Origin: Lachnospiraceae bacterium
Lineage (GTDB): Bacteria; Bacillota; Clostridia; Lachnospirales; Lachnospiraceae
Assembly: GCA_014804445.1 (NCBI GenBank)
Contig: JAAUZU010000020.1
Coordinates: 39,968-72,526, forward strand
Direction of reading: 5' to 3'
Length of the DNA stretch: 32,559 nt
Under the pieces are notes generated by a model that was given only the letters and a program-made list of their open reading frames with translations, was not told where the DNA came from and made no database searches. This document shows, piece by piece, positions 22,839 to 30,807 of this stretch (the stretch's first letter is position 1; every line of letters starts with the position of its first letter). Position numbers and translations under genes: made by a program.

Positions 22839-25800
22839 ATGGCAAAAATGAAGATACATGAGCTTGCAAAAGAGGTAGAAAAGCAGAGCAAGGAAGTGAT
22901 TGCGTTTCTGCAGGAAAAGGGAATAGAAGCCAAAGCGGCACAGAGCACCATTGACGAGGATGCTGTCGCACTGGTGAGGAAGCATTTTGGAAAAAATGCA
23001 GAGAAGGCGGAAGTCTCTGAGGAAAAACCGGCAAAGCAGCCTCAGGCTGCGCAGGCAAAAGAAGCGGCGCAGACAGACAAAGAAGCAGGCGCGGATAAAA
23101 CAGTACAGGCAGAGAAGGCTGCAGAGACGGCAAAGCCTGCTGAGGAGGCAAAGGCAGCACCGAAAGAGGAAGCGCCCAAAAAGAAAAAAACGATCATTGT
23201 GGTGAGCAACCCGCAGAATTCCAGAGCGCCCGGGCAGCAGAACGGCAGACAGCAGGGAAATGGACAAAACCGGAACGGTGCGGGTGCAAGATCGGCACAG
23301 AATGGAAGGCCGGGGCAGAATACAAGGCCGGCGCAGAACGTGAGACCGGGACAGAATGCGCCGATCAGGCCGATTAAGCCGTTGACGCCGCCGTCCCCTA
23401 CGCCGAGCGTACAGATGGTACCGCCGCCAAGACCGCAGAAGGCGAGACCGGAGCAGGCAGCCGCTGAAAAGCAGCAGAATCAGGCAGCGGAGAAGGTGCG
23501 CGAAGAGGCGGCAGTTGTAGAAAAGCCGCAGGTTGAAAAAGTACAGGCGGAAAAGGTACAGGAAACGACAGCAGCAAACCATGCGGAGAACAGACAGCAG
23601 GGAGAGCATAACAGGCAGCAGAACGGTCAGAACCGGAACGGGCAGAATGGACAGAACAATCAGAATCGGAACGGCCAGAACGGTCAGAACCGAAATGGTC
23701 AGAACGGCCAGAACCGGAACGGACAGAATCGCGGCGGACAGACCGGTCAGGGCTATAATCAGACGAGAACGGGAGGCGAGAGACCTTCTTATGGAAACAG
23801 GGAAAACAACAGAGGCGACAGGCCGCAGGGTGCAAGACCGGATAGAAGAACTGAAGGCGGCGGCAGGCAGGGTTCGTACAATAATCAAGGTGGCTTCCGC
23901 GGCGGCAGCGCTGGCGCAGGCGGCGAAAGGAGCTTCGGTAATAGCGGGCGCGATAGCAGAGGCAATGGAGGACAGAGAGATAACTTCAGAAAGCCGGGCG
24001 CAGGCAAAGGCTTTATTGCAGATGCTCCCATCAAGGATGCCGAAAAGCATAGGGATGAAGAAAAGCGCCGTATCAGCCAGGAGAAGGATAAGCGTTCACG
24101 CAAAGACTTTATCTACGAAGAAGAAGATGCACAGGTAAAGAACAAACCGGGCAGGTTTATCAAGCCGGAGAAGAAAAAAGAAGAAGTGGTAGAAGAGGTT
24201 ATCAAGGTGATTGTGCTGCCGGAATCCATCACCATCAAGGATTTGGCGGAAAAAATGAAAATCCAGTCTTCCACGATTATCAAGAAGCTGTTTCTGGAAG
24301 GAAAAATTGTGACACTGAATCAGGAAATTTCCTATGAAGAAGCAGAAAACATTGCGATGGAGTATGATATCCTCTGCGAAAAGGAAGTCAAGGTAGACGT
24401 TATCGAGGAACTTTTAAAAGAAGAGGAAGAACAGGAAGAGGAGAAGGCGCAGAGGCCTCCGGTTATCTGCGTTATGGGGCATGTTGACCACGGTAAAACT
24501 TCCCTGCTCGATGCGATTCGTAAAACGAATGTGACGGATAAAGAGGCAGGCGGTATCACACAGCATATCGGTGCCTATACCGTTTCCGCAAACGGCAGAA
24601 AAATTACCTTTCTTGATACGCCGGGACATGAAGCGTTTACCGCTATGCGTATGCGTGGTGCCAATGCGACGGATATCGCCATTTTGGTGGTTGCAGCGGA
24701 CGACGGCGTGATGCCGCAGACCGTGGAGGCAATCAACCATGCGAAAGCTGCCGGAATTGAGATTGTGGTGGCGGTCAATAAGATAGATAAGCCCAATGCC
24801 AACATTGACAGGGTAAAACAGGAATTGACAGAATATGAGCTGATTCCGGTAGACTGGGGCGGAACCACGGAATTTGTTCCGGTATCCGCAAAATCGGGAG
24901 AAGGCATCGAGGATTTGTTAGAGACCATTCTGCTGACAGCAGATATCTTAGAGCTGAAGGCGAACCCCAACAGGCGCGCAAGAGGTCTTGTGATTGAGGC
25001 GGAGCTTGACAAGGGACGCGGACCCGTTGCCACCGTGCTGGTGCAGAAGGGAACGCTTCATGTGGGCGACTTTATTTCCGCAGGCGCAAGCCACGGCAAG
25101 GTGCGTGCGATGATAGACGACAAGGGAAGAAGGGTGAAGGAGGCCGGACCTTCCACACCCGTGGAAATCTTGGGTCTGAGCGATGTGCCGAGCGCCGGAG
25201 AAGTTTTCCTTGCCCATGAAAATGATAAGACGGCAAAATCCTTTGCAGACACATATTTGGCGCAGAATAAGGAAAAGATGCTGGAAGAGACAAAGAGCAA
25301 GATGTCTTTGGACGATTTGTTCTCCCAGATTCAGGAGGGCAATCTGAAAGAGCTGAACCTTATTGTCAAGGCAGACGTACAGGGCAGCGTGGAAGCGGTA
25401 AAGCAGAGCCTTTTAAAGCTGTCGAACGAAGAAGTGGTAGTAAAATGTATTCACGGCGGCGTAGGTGCCATCAACGAATCCGACGTTATGCTGGCAAGCG
25501 CTTCCTCTGCGATTATCATCGGCTTTAACGTGCGTCCCGATACAACCGCAAAAACCATTGCGGAGAGAGAGGGCGTGGATGTCCGCCTGTACCGTGTCAT
25601 CTATCAGGCAATCGAGGATATCGAAGCGGCGATGAAGGGCATGTTGGACCCGATATTCGAGGAAAAGGTCATCGGTCACGCAGAAGTGCGCCAGATATTC
25701 AAGGCGTCCGCAGTCGGCAACATCGCAGGTTCTTACGTGCTGGATGGTATGTTCCAGAGAAACTGCAAGGTTCGAATCAGCCGCGAAGGAAAGCAGATAT

Positions 25801-25952
25801 TCGAGGGCGAGCTTGCTTCCTTAAAGCGTTTCAAGGATGATGTGAAGGAAGTCAAGGCAGGCTTTGAGTGCGGTCTGGTGTTTGAAGGCTTTGACCAGAT
25901 GCAGGAACTGGATATTGTAGAGGCTTATATCATGGTCGAGGTACCACGATGA
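22839..25952 (+). CDS. infB: Translation initiation factor IF-2, long low-complexity N-terminal region
   Basis: A 1037-residue IF-2, long for the family. Residues 1-55 are the IF2_N helical domain ([20 protein letters not shown]). Residues about 60-125 are Ala/Lys/Glu rich, 128-390 an Asn/Gln/Arg/Gly low-complexity stretch with repeated NRNGQNGQN units (about 264-301), and 385-440 is a charged region. A second IF2_N copy ([20 protein letters not shown]) lies at about 465-520. The GTPase domain has GHVDHGKT (about 547), DTPGHEAF (about 593) and NKIDKPNA (about 647), followed by domains II-IV to the C-terminal [10 protein letters not shown]. It places initiator tRNA on the 30S subunit. AGGAGG precedes ATG 22839. 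Confidence 0.97.
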   Translation: MAKMKIHELAKEVEKQSKEVIAFLQEKGIEAKAAQSTIDEDAVALVRKHFGKNAEKAEVSEEKPAKQPQAAQAKEAAQTDKEAGADKTVQAEKAAETAKPAEEAKAAPKEEAPKKKKTIIVVSNPQNSRAPGQQNGRQQGNGQNRNGAGARSAQNGRPGQNTRPAQNVRPGQNAPIRPIKPLTPPSPTPSVQMVPPPRPQKARPEQAAAEKQQNQAAEKVREEAAVVEKPQVEKVQAEKVQETTAANHAENRQQGEHNRQQNGQNRNGQNGQNNQNRNGQNGQNRNGQNGQNRNGQNRGGQTGQGYNQTRTGGERPSYGNRENNRGDRPQGARPDRRTEGGGRQGSYNNQGGFRGGSAGAGGERSFGNSGRDSRGNGGQRDNFRKPGAGKGFIADAPIKDAEKHRDEEKRRISQEKDKRSRKDFIYEEEDAQVKNKPGRFIKPEKKKEEVVEEVIKVIVLPESITIKDLAEKMKIQSSTIIKKLFLEGKIVTLNQEISYEEAENIAMEYDILCEKEVKVDVIEELLKEEEEQEEEKAQRPPVICVMGHVDHGKTSLLDAIRKTNVTDKEAGGITQHIGAYTVSANGRKITFLDTPGHEAFTAMRMRGANATDIAILVVAADDGVMPQTVEAINHAKAAGIEIVVAVNKIDKPNANIDRVKQELTEYELIPVDWGGTTEFVPVSAKSGEGIEDLLETILLTADILELKANPNRRARGLVIEAELDKGRGPVATVLVQKGTLHVGDFISAGASHGKVRAMIDDKGRRVKEAGPSTPVEILGLSDVPSAGEVFLAHENDKTAKSFADTYLAQNKEKMLEETKSKMSLDDLFSQIQEGNLKELNLIVKADVQGSVEAVKQSLLKLSNEEVVVKCIHGGVGAINESDVMLASASSAIIIGFNVRPDTTAKTIAEREGVDVRLYRVIYQAIEDIEAAMKGMLDPIFEEKVIGHAEVRQIFKASAVGNIAGSYVLDGMFQRNCKVRISREGKQIFEGELASLKRFKDDVKEVKAGFECGLVFEGFDQMQELDIVEAYIMVEVPR

Positions 25953-26006
25953 AAAGCAACACTAAGACTGTAAAGGACACAGTCTAAGAGTTGCTAAGTT
26001 TCATCG
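25947..26006 (+). ncRNA. Structured hairpin 1 of a tandem pair (infB-rbfA gap)
   Basis: Outer stem CGATGAAA/TTTCATCG (25947-25954, 25999-26006), second stem AGCAAC/GTTGCT, a four-by-four internal loop ACTA/AAGA, then AGACTGT/ACAGTCT and a 7-base loop AAAGGAC. A 3-base AAG bulge lies on the 3' side of the second stem. The 5' end overlaps the infB stop codon. The next hairpin has the same layout, so this is a repeated RNA motif, not a random palindrome. No T tract follows. Confidence 0.7.
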
Positions 26007-26013
26007 GTAAAAA

Positions 26014-26071
26014 GGAATGAAGTTGCACTAAGGCTGTAAAATACACAGCCTAAGAGCAACTAAGTCATTCC
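26014..26071 (+). ncRNA. Structured hairpin 2 of a tandem pair (infB-rbfA gap)
   Basis: Outer stem GGAATGA/TCATTCC (26014-26020, 26065-26071), second stem AGTTGC/GCAACT, the same ACTA/AAGA internal loop, stem AGGCTGT/ACAGCCT, loop AAAATAC and the same AAG bulge as hairpin 1. Compared with hairpin 1, all three stems carry base changes on both sides that preserve pairing. The unpaired positions are largely unchanged. This is the pattern of a structured RNA under selection, or of a recently duplicated palindromic element. Confidence 0.7.
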
Positions 26072-26073
26072 TC

Positions 26074-26097
26074 AAAGAATCGCCGGGGCGATTCTTT
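26074..26097 (+). other. GC-capped hairpin before rbfA
   Basis: AAAGAATCGC (26074-26083) pairs with GCGATTCTTT (26088-26097). It is followed by AGAAAGG rather than T residues. It and a weaker CCATT/AATGG hairpin (about 26105-26121) fill the rest of the 192-base gap between infB and rbfA. Confidence 0.5.
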
Positions 26098-26144
26098 AGA
26101 AAGGCCATTTTTCTTGAATGGTTTAGATAGCATGGAGATTGGGA

Positions 26145-26501
26145 ATGAGAAAGAATAGTGTGAAGAGTACCCGTATTAACGGGGAGGTGCAGAGAGTGCT
26201 GGCAGAGATTATCCGCGGGGATATTAAGGATCCGCGGATAAGCCCGCTGACCAGCGTGGTCTCTGTGGAGGTTGCACCCGATTTAAAGACCTGTAAGGCA
26301 TGGATTAGCGTGCTGGGGGACGATAAGGCAAGGGAAGAAACCTACAAGGGCTTGAAGAGCGCGGAGGGCTATATCAAAAACCAGCTTGCCAAGACAATTA
26401 ATTTGAGAAACACGCCGGAGATTACCTTTATTATGGATCAATCTATCGAGTATGGTGTCAATATGTCCAAGAGGATAGATGAAGTGCTGCAGAAAGAGTA
26501 G
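26145..26501 (+). CDS. rbfA: Ribosome-binding factor A
   Basis: A 118-residue RbfA of normal length: RINGEVQRVLAEIIRGDIKD, then PRISPLTSVVSVEVAPDLKT, CKAWISVLGDD and AKTINLRNTPEITFIMDQSI with YGVNMSKRIDEVL. It binds the 30S subunit late in 16S maturation. GGAG lies seven bases before ATG 26145; an in-frame TTG six bases earlier is unlikely. It lies after the hairpin-rich gap, 192 bases from infB, and 19 bases before nrnA. Confidence 0.95.
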   Translation: MRKNSVKSTRINGEVQRVLAEIIRGDIKDPRISPLTSVVSVEVAPDLKTCKAWISVLGDDKAREETYKGLKSAEGYIKNQLAKTINLRNTPEITFIMDQSIEYGVNMSKRIDEVLQKE

Positions 26502-26520
26502 CTTTGGCAGGGAGGTTAGT

Positions 26521-27495
26521 ATGGATTTACTGAAGGAGTGTGCAGGAGCGGGAAGCATCGGAATCAGCACCCATATCAGACCGGACGGCGATGCAGTCGG
26601 TTCCAGTATGGCGCTGTATTTATACCTGAAAAAGCGGTGTCCCGATGCAGAGATTAAGCTCTTTATGGAAACGCCCCCCGACTGTTTTCGGTATTTGAAA
26701 TATTTTGGGGACATTGATTCCACGTATGCTTATGATAAGCCCTTTGACGTCTTTTTTGTATTGGATACTGTGCCTGACCGTCTGGGAGAGGCAGAGAAAT
26801 TTTTTGAAGGCGCAAAAAAGAAAATCAATATCGACCATCATATCAGCAACAAGAACGGCTGCGGCGACGTCAATGTGGTGCGGCCGGAGATTGGCTCTAC
26901 CTCAGAGGTGCTTTACGGACTGCTGGACGAGGCATATTTGGATACTGATATTGCGGTTGCGCTGTATACGGGAATCATTCATGATACCGGTGTGTTCCAG
27001 TATTCAAACACGACGCCGCAGACCATGCGGGTTGCAGCAAGGCTGATGGAGTTTGATTTTCCCTTTTTTAAAATCATTGAGGAGAGCTTTTATCAGAAGA
27101 CCTACCTGCAGAATCAGATACTCGGCAGGGCGTTGATGGAGAGCATTCGCTTTATGGACGGCAGATGTATTGTAAGCTGTGTGGACAAAAAAATGATGCA
27201 GTTTTACAATGTGGAGCCGGTGGATTTGGACGGCATTGTCAATCAACTCCGCAATATCAAGGGCGTAAACTGCGCAGTTTTTCTGTACGAGACAGGGCTG
27301 ATGGAGTACAAGGTCAGTATGCGTTCCGATGAAATGGTAGATGTGTCCAAGGTTGCCGCTTATTTTGGCGGCGGCGGGCATATGCGGGCGGCAGGCTGTA
27401 CCATGAAAGGTACGGTGCATGACGTGATTAACAATTTGTCCCTACATATCGAGAAGCAGTTAAAGGAAAAGGAAGTATGTACAACGGAGTCATAA
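26521..27495 (+). CDS. nrnA: DHH/DHHA1 phosphoesterase NrnA-like (nanoRNase / pAp phosphatase)
   Basis: A 324-residue DHH-family protein. STHIRPDGDAVGSSMALYLY (motif I), VFFVLDTVPDRLGEAEKF, NIDHHISNKNGCGDVNVVRP (DHH) and LYTGIIHDTGVFQYSNTTP are the metal-binding motifs; KVAAYFGGGGHMRAAGCTMK is the DHHA1 substrate-binding motif. Homologs degrade 2-5 nt RNAs and convert 3',5'-pAp to AMP. ATG 26521 has GGGAGG upstream. It overlaps truB by 19 bases, so the pair is translationally coupled. It is a usual member of this operon. Confidence 0.93.
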   Translation: MDLLKECAGAGSIGISTHIRPDGDAVGSSMALYLYLKKRCPDAEIKLFMETPPDCFRYLKYFGDIDSTYAYDKPFDVFFVLDTVPDRLGEAEKFFEGAKKKINIDHHISNKNGCGDVNVVRPEIGSTSEVLYGLLDEAYLDTDIAVALYTGIIHDTGVFQYSNTTPQTMRVAARLMEFDFPFFKIIEESFYQKTYLQNQILGRALMESIRFMDGRCIVSCVDKKMMQFYNVEPVDLDGIVNQLRNIKGVNCAVFLYETGLMEYKVSMRSDEMVDVSKVAAYFGGGGHMRAAGCTMKGTVHDVINNLSLHIEKQLKEKEVCTTES

Positions 27496-28373
27496 ATATT
27501 TATAAAGAAAAAGGCTTTACTTCCCACGATGTAGTAGCAAAAATGCGTGGGATTTTACAGCAGAAGAAAATGGGACATACAGGCACTCTTGACCCTGACG
27601 CGGTCGGAGTGCTTCCTGTATGTCTGGGAAATGCGACGCGGCTTGCCGACATGCTGACGGACAGGGACAAGGAGTATGAGGCGGTTATGCGCCTTGGCGT
27701 GGCGACGGATACACAGGACATGTCGGGAGCGGTTTTGGAGGAAAAGCCGGTGCAGGTATCTGCCGCAGAAGTGGAAGCAGTCATTCGTTCCTTTGTCGGC
27801 GGTTACGAGCAGGTGCCGCCCATGTACTCGGCGTTAAAAGTGAACGGAAAAAGGCTGTATGAGCTGGCAAGGGAGGGACGCGAGGTGGAGCGCAAGGCAC
27901 GCAGCGTGTCCCTGTACAGCATAGAAATCCTGTCCATGCAGCTTCCCGAGGTGTGTATTCGGGTTGCCTGCTCCAAGGGAACTTATATCAGAACCCTCTG
28001 CCATGACATCGGCGAAAAGCTGGGGTGCGGCGCTGCCATGTCGTCCCTAAAGAGGACAAAATCGGGCTGCTTTACCCTTGATACGACAATTACGCTCTCC
28101 GCATTGGAACAGTTGAGGGACGAGAAAAACGTGGAAAAAGTGCTGATACCTGTGGATGCCATGTTTGACGAACTGGCGCAGGTACATGTACCGGATATCT
28201 TTATCAAAGCGGTGCAGAACGGCAATCTCTTTTCTCTGCACCAGATTAAGGAGCGCTGCATGTTTGGTCCTGGCGAGGAAGTCAGAGTGTACGACAGCAT
28301 GGGACGCTTTTACGGCATTTATGCCTTTGACGGAGAGGCGGGGGTTTTTAAGCCAAGGAAGATGTTTTTGTAA
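27477..28373 (+). CDS. truB: tRNA pseudouridine(55) synthase TruB
   Basis: A 298-residue TruB. MYNGVINIYKEKGFTSHDVV, then KKMGHTGTLDPDAVGVLPVC with catalytic Asp39, YEAVMRLGVATDTQDMSG, QVPPMYSALKVNGKRLYELA and CSKGTYIRTLCHDIGEKLGC follow in order; a shorter C-terminal region is typical of Firmicutes. It makes pseudouridine 55 in the T loop of tRNAs. It overlaps nrnA by 19 bases. In related genomes ribF follows directly; here an unrelated gene intervenes. Confidence 0.96.
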   Translation: MYNGVINIYKEKGFTSHDVVAKMRGILQQKKMGHTGTLDPDAVGVLPVCLGNATRLADMLTDRDKEYEAVMRLGVATDTQDMSGAVLEEKPVQVSAAEVEAVIRSFVGGYEQVPPMYSALKVNGKRLYELAREGREVERKARSVSLYSIEILSMQLPEVCIRVACSKGTYIRTLCHDIGEKLGCGAAMSSLKRTKSGCFTLDTTITLSALEQLRDEKNVEKVLIPVDAMFDELAQVHVPDIFIKAVQNGNLFSLHQIKERCMFGPGEEVRVYDSMGRFYGIYAFDGEAGVFKPRKMFL

Positions 28374-28413
28374 GAGGAATGCTCTAAGCAAATGCTTTGC
28401 CCGGGAAAACGAT

Positions 28414-29190
28414 ATGAATATTTTAGATAACATAACGAAAAGCTTTGTCAAACAAAGTCAAACTATTTTAGAAGATAATCTGGTTGGGATATATCTGCAC
28501 GGCTCAGCGGCGATGGGATGCTTCCATGCCAAAAAGAGCGATATTGATTTACTGGTGGTAGTGAAGCAGGACATCCCGAAACGAATAAAACGCAGATATA
28601 TGGATATGGTTGTGGAGTTAAATGTATCCGCGCCAAAGAAAGGAATCGAGCTCAGTATTGTCAGAGAAGACGTATGTAAACCCTTTGTTTATCCGACTCC
28701 TTTTCTATTACATTTTTCCAATACCTATTTGGAATGGTATCAAACAAATCCATCCGATTACATTGCGAAGATGAATGGAACAGATAAGGATTTGGCAGCT
28801 CATGCTACGATTCTTTATCACAGAGGAAAATGTCTTTGCGGGAAAGAGATTCAGGATGTTTTTGAAAAAGTCCGTCCGGAATATTATTTTGACAGCATTT
28901 GGTGTGATGTCGAAGAGGCTGAGGAAGAAATCATCAAAAACCCCATGTATCTCATTTTAAACCTGTGCAGAGTGCTGGCGTACGGGAAAGAAGAACTTAT
29001 TTTGTCAAAACAGGAAGGCGGACAATGGGGGCTGAACAATATTCCCGAAATATACCATCCTTTGATTTTGCAGGCATTACATGAATACGCAGGGAACGAA
29101 CCGATAAAGCCGGATGGAGAATATGCCCGCAAATACGCCGCTTATATGATAAATCAAATAAGAACAAATATCGCTTTTAGGAAAGTTTGA
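28414..29190 (+). CDS. AadA-like nucleotidyltransferase (aminoglycoside adenylyltransferase-type)
   Basis: A 258-residue protein with an N-terminal nucleotidyltransferase motif IYLHGSAAMGCFHAKKSDID followed by LLVV (about 26-50), matching the AadA/ANT(3'') pattern of Gly-Ser, acidic pair and the metal-binding Asp-Ile-Asp, and a helical C-terminal domain (about 150-258) as in AadA (DUF4111). Aadenylation of streptomycin or spectinomycin is possible but not shown, and many chromosomal members confer no resistance. The codon use is more AT-rich than the neighbours. It sits alone between truB and ribF, 40 bases after truB and 7 before ribF, with a weak ribosome binding site. Its insertion into a housekeeping operon suggests transfer. 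Confidence 0.8.
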   Translation: MNILDNITKSFVKQSQTILEDNLVGIYLHGSAAMGCFHAKKSDIDLLVVVKQDIPKRIKRRYMDMVVELNVSAPKKGIELSIVREDVCKPFVYPTPFLLHFSNTYLEWYQTNPSDYIAKMNGTDKDLAAHATILYHRGKCLCGKEIQDVFEKVRPEYYFDSIWCDVEEAEEEIIKNPMYLILNLCRVLAYGKEELILSKQEGGQWGLNNIPEIYHPLILQALHEYAGNEPIKPDGEYARKYAAYMINQIRTNIAFRKV

Positions 29191-29197
29191 GGCAGAA

Positions 29198-30118
29198 ATG
29201 GAAATTATCACAAAAACCACAGATTTTTATCTGCGGGAGGAAAGTGCGGCGGCAATCGGAAAATTTGACGGTGTGCATGTCGGGCACAGGCGGCTTCTGG
29301 AAGAGATTCTCGACCAGAAGAAAGCCGGAAGAAAGGCGTGTGTCTTTACCTTTGACCCGCCGCCTTCCGTTTTTTTCGGAAAAACAGAAGAAAAAGAATT
29401 GTCCACCCGTGAGGAAAAGCGGCGGCTTTTTGCGGCGCTGGGGGTGGATATTCTGATAGAGTTTCCTCTAAACAGGGAGACGGCGGCAATGCTGCCCCAG
29501 ACCTTTGTGTCGGAGGTGCTCTTTGGCAGGATGCAGGCAGGCTTCGTGGCGGCGGGGACGGACATATCCTTCGGCGCAGGCGGCGTTGGCGATGCGGCCC
29601 TCTTAAAGCGCATGGCGGCAGAAAGCGGCGTGGATGTCCATATCATTGAGAAGGTTGCCGTGGACGGGCAGGAGGTCAGTTCCACACGCGTCAGGAGAGC
29701 AGTGGAAGAGGGCGATATGCCGCTTACAGAGCGGCTTTTGGGTATGGCTTATCCGGTATTCGGGACAGTGCAGCACGGCAACCGCATCGGGCGCACGCTC
29801 GGCATGCCGACCCTGAATCTGCTTCCGCCTGCGGACAAGCTGCTCCCGCCGCTCGGCGTATACTATTCCGGCGTATGGCTGAAGGGACAGTATTATAAAG
29901 CCATCAGCAACATTGGATACAAGCCGACGATAAAAGAGGAGATAAAGCGATTGGGCGTGGAAACCTATCTGTACGATTTTGACGGGGACGTCTACGGAGA
30001 AGAAATAGAAGTAAATCTGTACGAATTTAAACGCCCGGAAAAACAGTTTCATGATGTGGAAGAATTGAGGGTGCAGCTTCAGGAGGACATCGCGGTGGGG
30101 GCAGCGTATTCCCGATAA
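29198..30118 (+). CDS. ribF: Bifunctional riboflavin kinase / FAD synthetase
   Basis: A 306-residue RibF. Residues about 20-150 are the FMN adenylyltransferase domain (AIGKFDGVHVGHRRLLEEIL with the nucleotidyl-transfer HxGH-like motif, CVFTFDPPPS, STREEKRRLFAALGV, SSTRVRRAVEEGDM). Residues about 185-300 are the flavokinase barrel (GTVQHGNRIGRTLGMPTLNL, YYSGVWLKGQYYKAISNIGY, KPTIKEEIKRLGVETYLYDF). It makes FMN then FAD. GAGGCAG precedes ATG 29198. It ends at a strong terminator. Confidence 0.96.
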   Translation: MEIITKTTDFYLREESAAAIGKFDGVHVGHRRLLEEILDQKKAGRKACVFTFDPPPSVFFGKTEEKELSTREEKRRLFAALGVDILIEFPLNRETAAMLPQTFVSEVLFGRMQAGFVAAGTDISFGAGGVGDAALLKRMAAESGVDVHIIEKVAVDGQEVSSTRVRRAVEEGDMPLTERLLGMAYPVFGTVQHGNRIGRTLGMPTLNLLPPADKLLPPLGVYYSGVWLKGQYYKAISNIGYKPTIKEEIKRLGVETYLYDFDGDVYGEEIEVNLYEFKRPEKQFHDVEELRVQLQEDIAVGAAYSR

Positions 30119-30156
30119 ATATTGCATGTTCCGTTTTGAATGAGAGAAAACTAAGT

Positions 30157-30209
30157 AAAAAATGAACCGGTAAAATATTTTTAAAAATTTTTGTCCGGTT
30201 CATTTTTTT
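30157..30209 (+). terminator. Rho-independent terminator of the rimP-ribF operon
   Basis: The stem AAATGAACCGG/CCGGTTCATTT (about 30160-30170 and 30195-30205, extended by A and T runs) is followed by a T tract. The 24-base loop is AT-rich. The 140-base gap to the sigma gene holds this terminator and the sigma promoter, which overlap. Confidence 0.85.
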
Positions 30210-30219
30210 TCTTTACTAT
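30191..30219 (+). promoter_or_regulatory. Candidate promoter for the ECF sigma gene
   Basis: TTGTCC (30191-30196), 17-base spacer, TACTAT (30214-30219), about 40 bases upstream of ATG 30259. The -35 overlaps the downstream arm of the terminator. A self-activating ECF-type promoter is not recognisable. Confidence 0.42.
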
Positions 30220-30258
30220 ATAGATAGAGGCGAATGAAAACAAAGGAGGAAGGCAGGC

Positions 30259-30807
30259 ATGGAGGACGCCGGAATTGTTGAATTATACTTTGCGCGGTCG
30301 GAGACAGCGATTCAGGAGACAGACAGAAAATATGGCGCATATCTGCATCAGGTGGCTTACAATATTTTGCGGGATATCTCGGATACAGAGGAAATTGTGA
30401 ATGATACCTACATGGGCGCATGGGGAGCGATTCCGCCCACCAGGCCGAATAATTTTAAGCATTTTCTCTCGCGCATCACGAGAAATCTTTCCTTTAACCG
30501 TCTGTCCTATCTGAAAGCAGGAAAGAGACATGCATTGTTTGTGGAATTGGACGAATGTATTCCGGACAGGCAGAACGAAGTGGAGCATTTATGGGAGACA
30601 AAGGAAATCGGGATAGCGCTCAACCGTTTTTTAAAAACGCTTGATGACAAAAGCTGTGCAGTCTTTTTGGCGAGATATTATTATTCTTATTCCATAGATG
30701 AACTGGCGAAGCAGTATCGGCTTTCTGCGCGTCAGGTCAAATATCTTCTATCCAAAATGCGGAATGAACTGCGGATTTATTTTGAGCGGGAAGGAGTCAT
30801 TGTGTGA
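30259..30807 (+). CDS. ECF-type RNA polymerase sigma factor
   Basis: A 182-residue ECF sigma factor. Region 2: YLHQVAYNILRDISDTEEIV, then NDTYMGAWGAIPP (about 31-63), the polymerase core and -10 binding part. Region 4: LDDKSCAVFLARYYYSYSID and ELAKQYRLSARQVKYLLSKM (about 130-170), a helix-turn-helix for the -35 element. AGGAGG lies before ATG 30259. Its stop overlaps the start of the downstream membrane protein, the usual sigma and anti-sigma layout. The stimulus is unknown. Confidence 0.88.
   Translation: MEDAGIVELYFARSETAIQETDRKYGAYLHQVAYNILRDISDTEEIVNDTYMGAWGAIPPTRPNNFKHFLSRITRNLSFNRLSYLKAGKRHALFVELDECIPDRQNEVEHLWETKEIGIALNRFLKTLDDKSCAVFLARYYYSYSIDELAKQYRLSARQVKYLLSKMRNELRIYFEREGVIV

Noticed and set aside
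23600..23760. Short repeats resembling a CRISPR array.
   Set aside because: The repeats are in frame in infB and code for NRNGQ units; there are no regular spacers and no cas genes.
22809..24050. A 413-residue reading frame on the minus strand opposite infB.
   Set aside because: It is a shadow of the low-complexity coding region (Leu/Ser/Arg rich), has no plausible ribosome binding site and lies opposite an intact infB.
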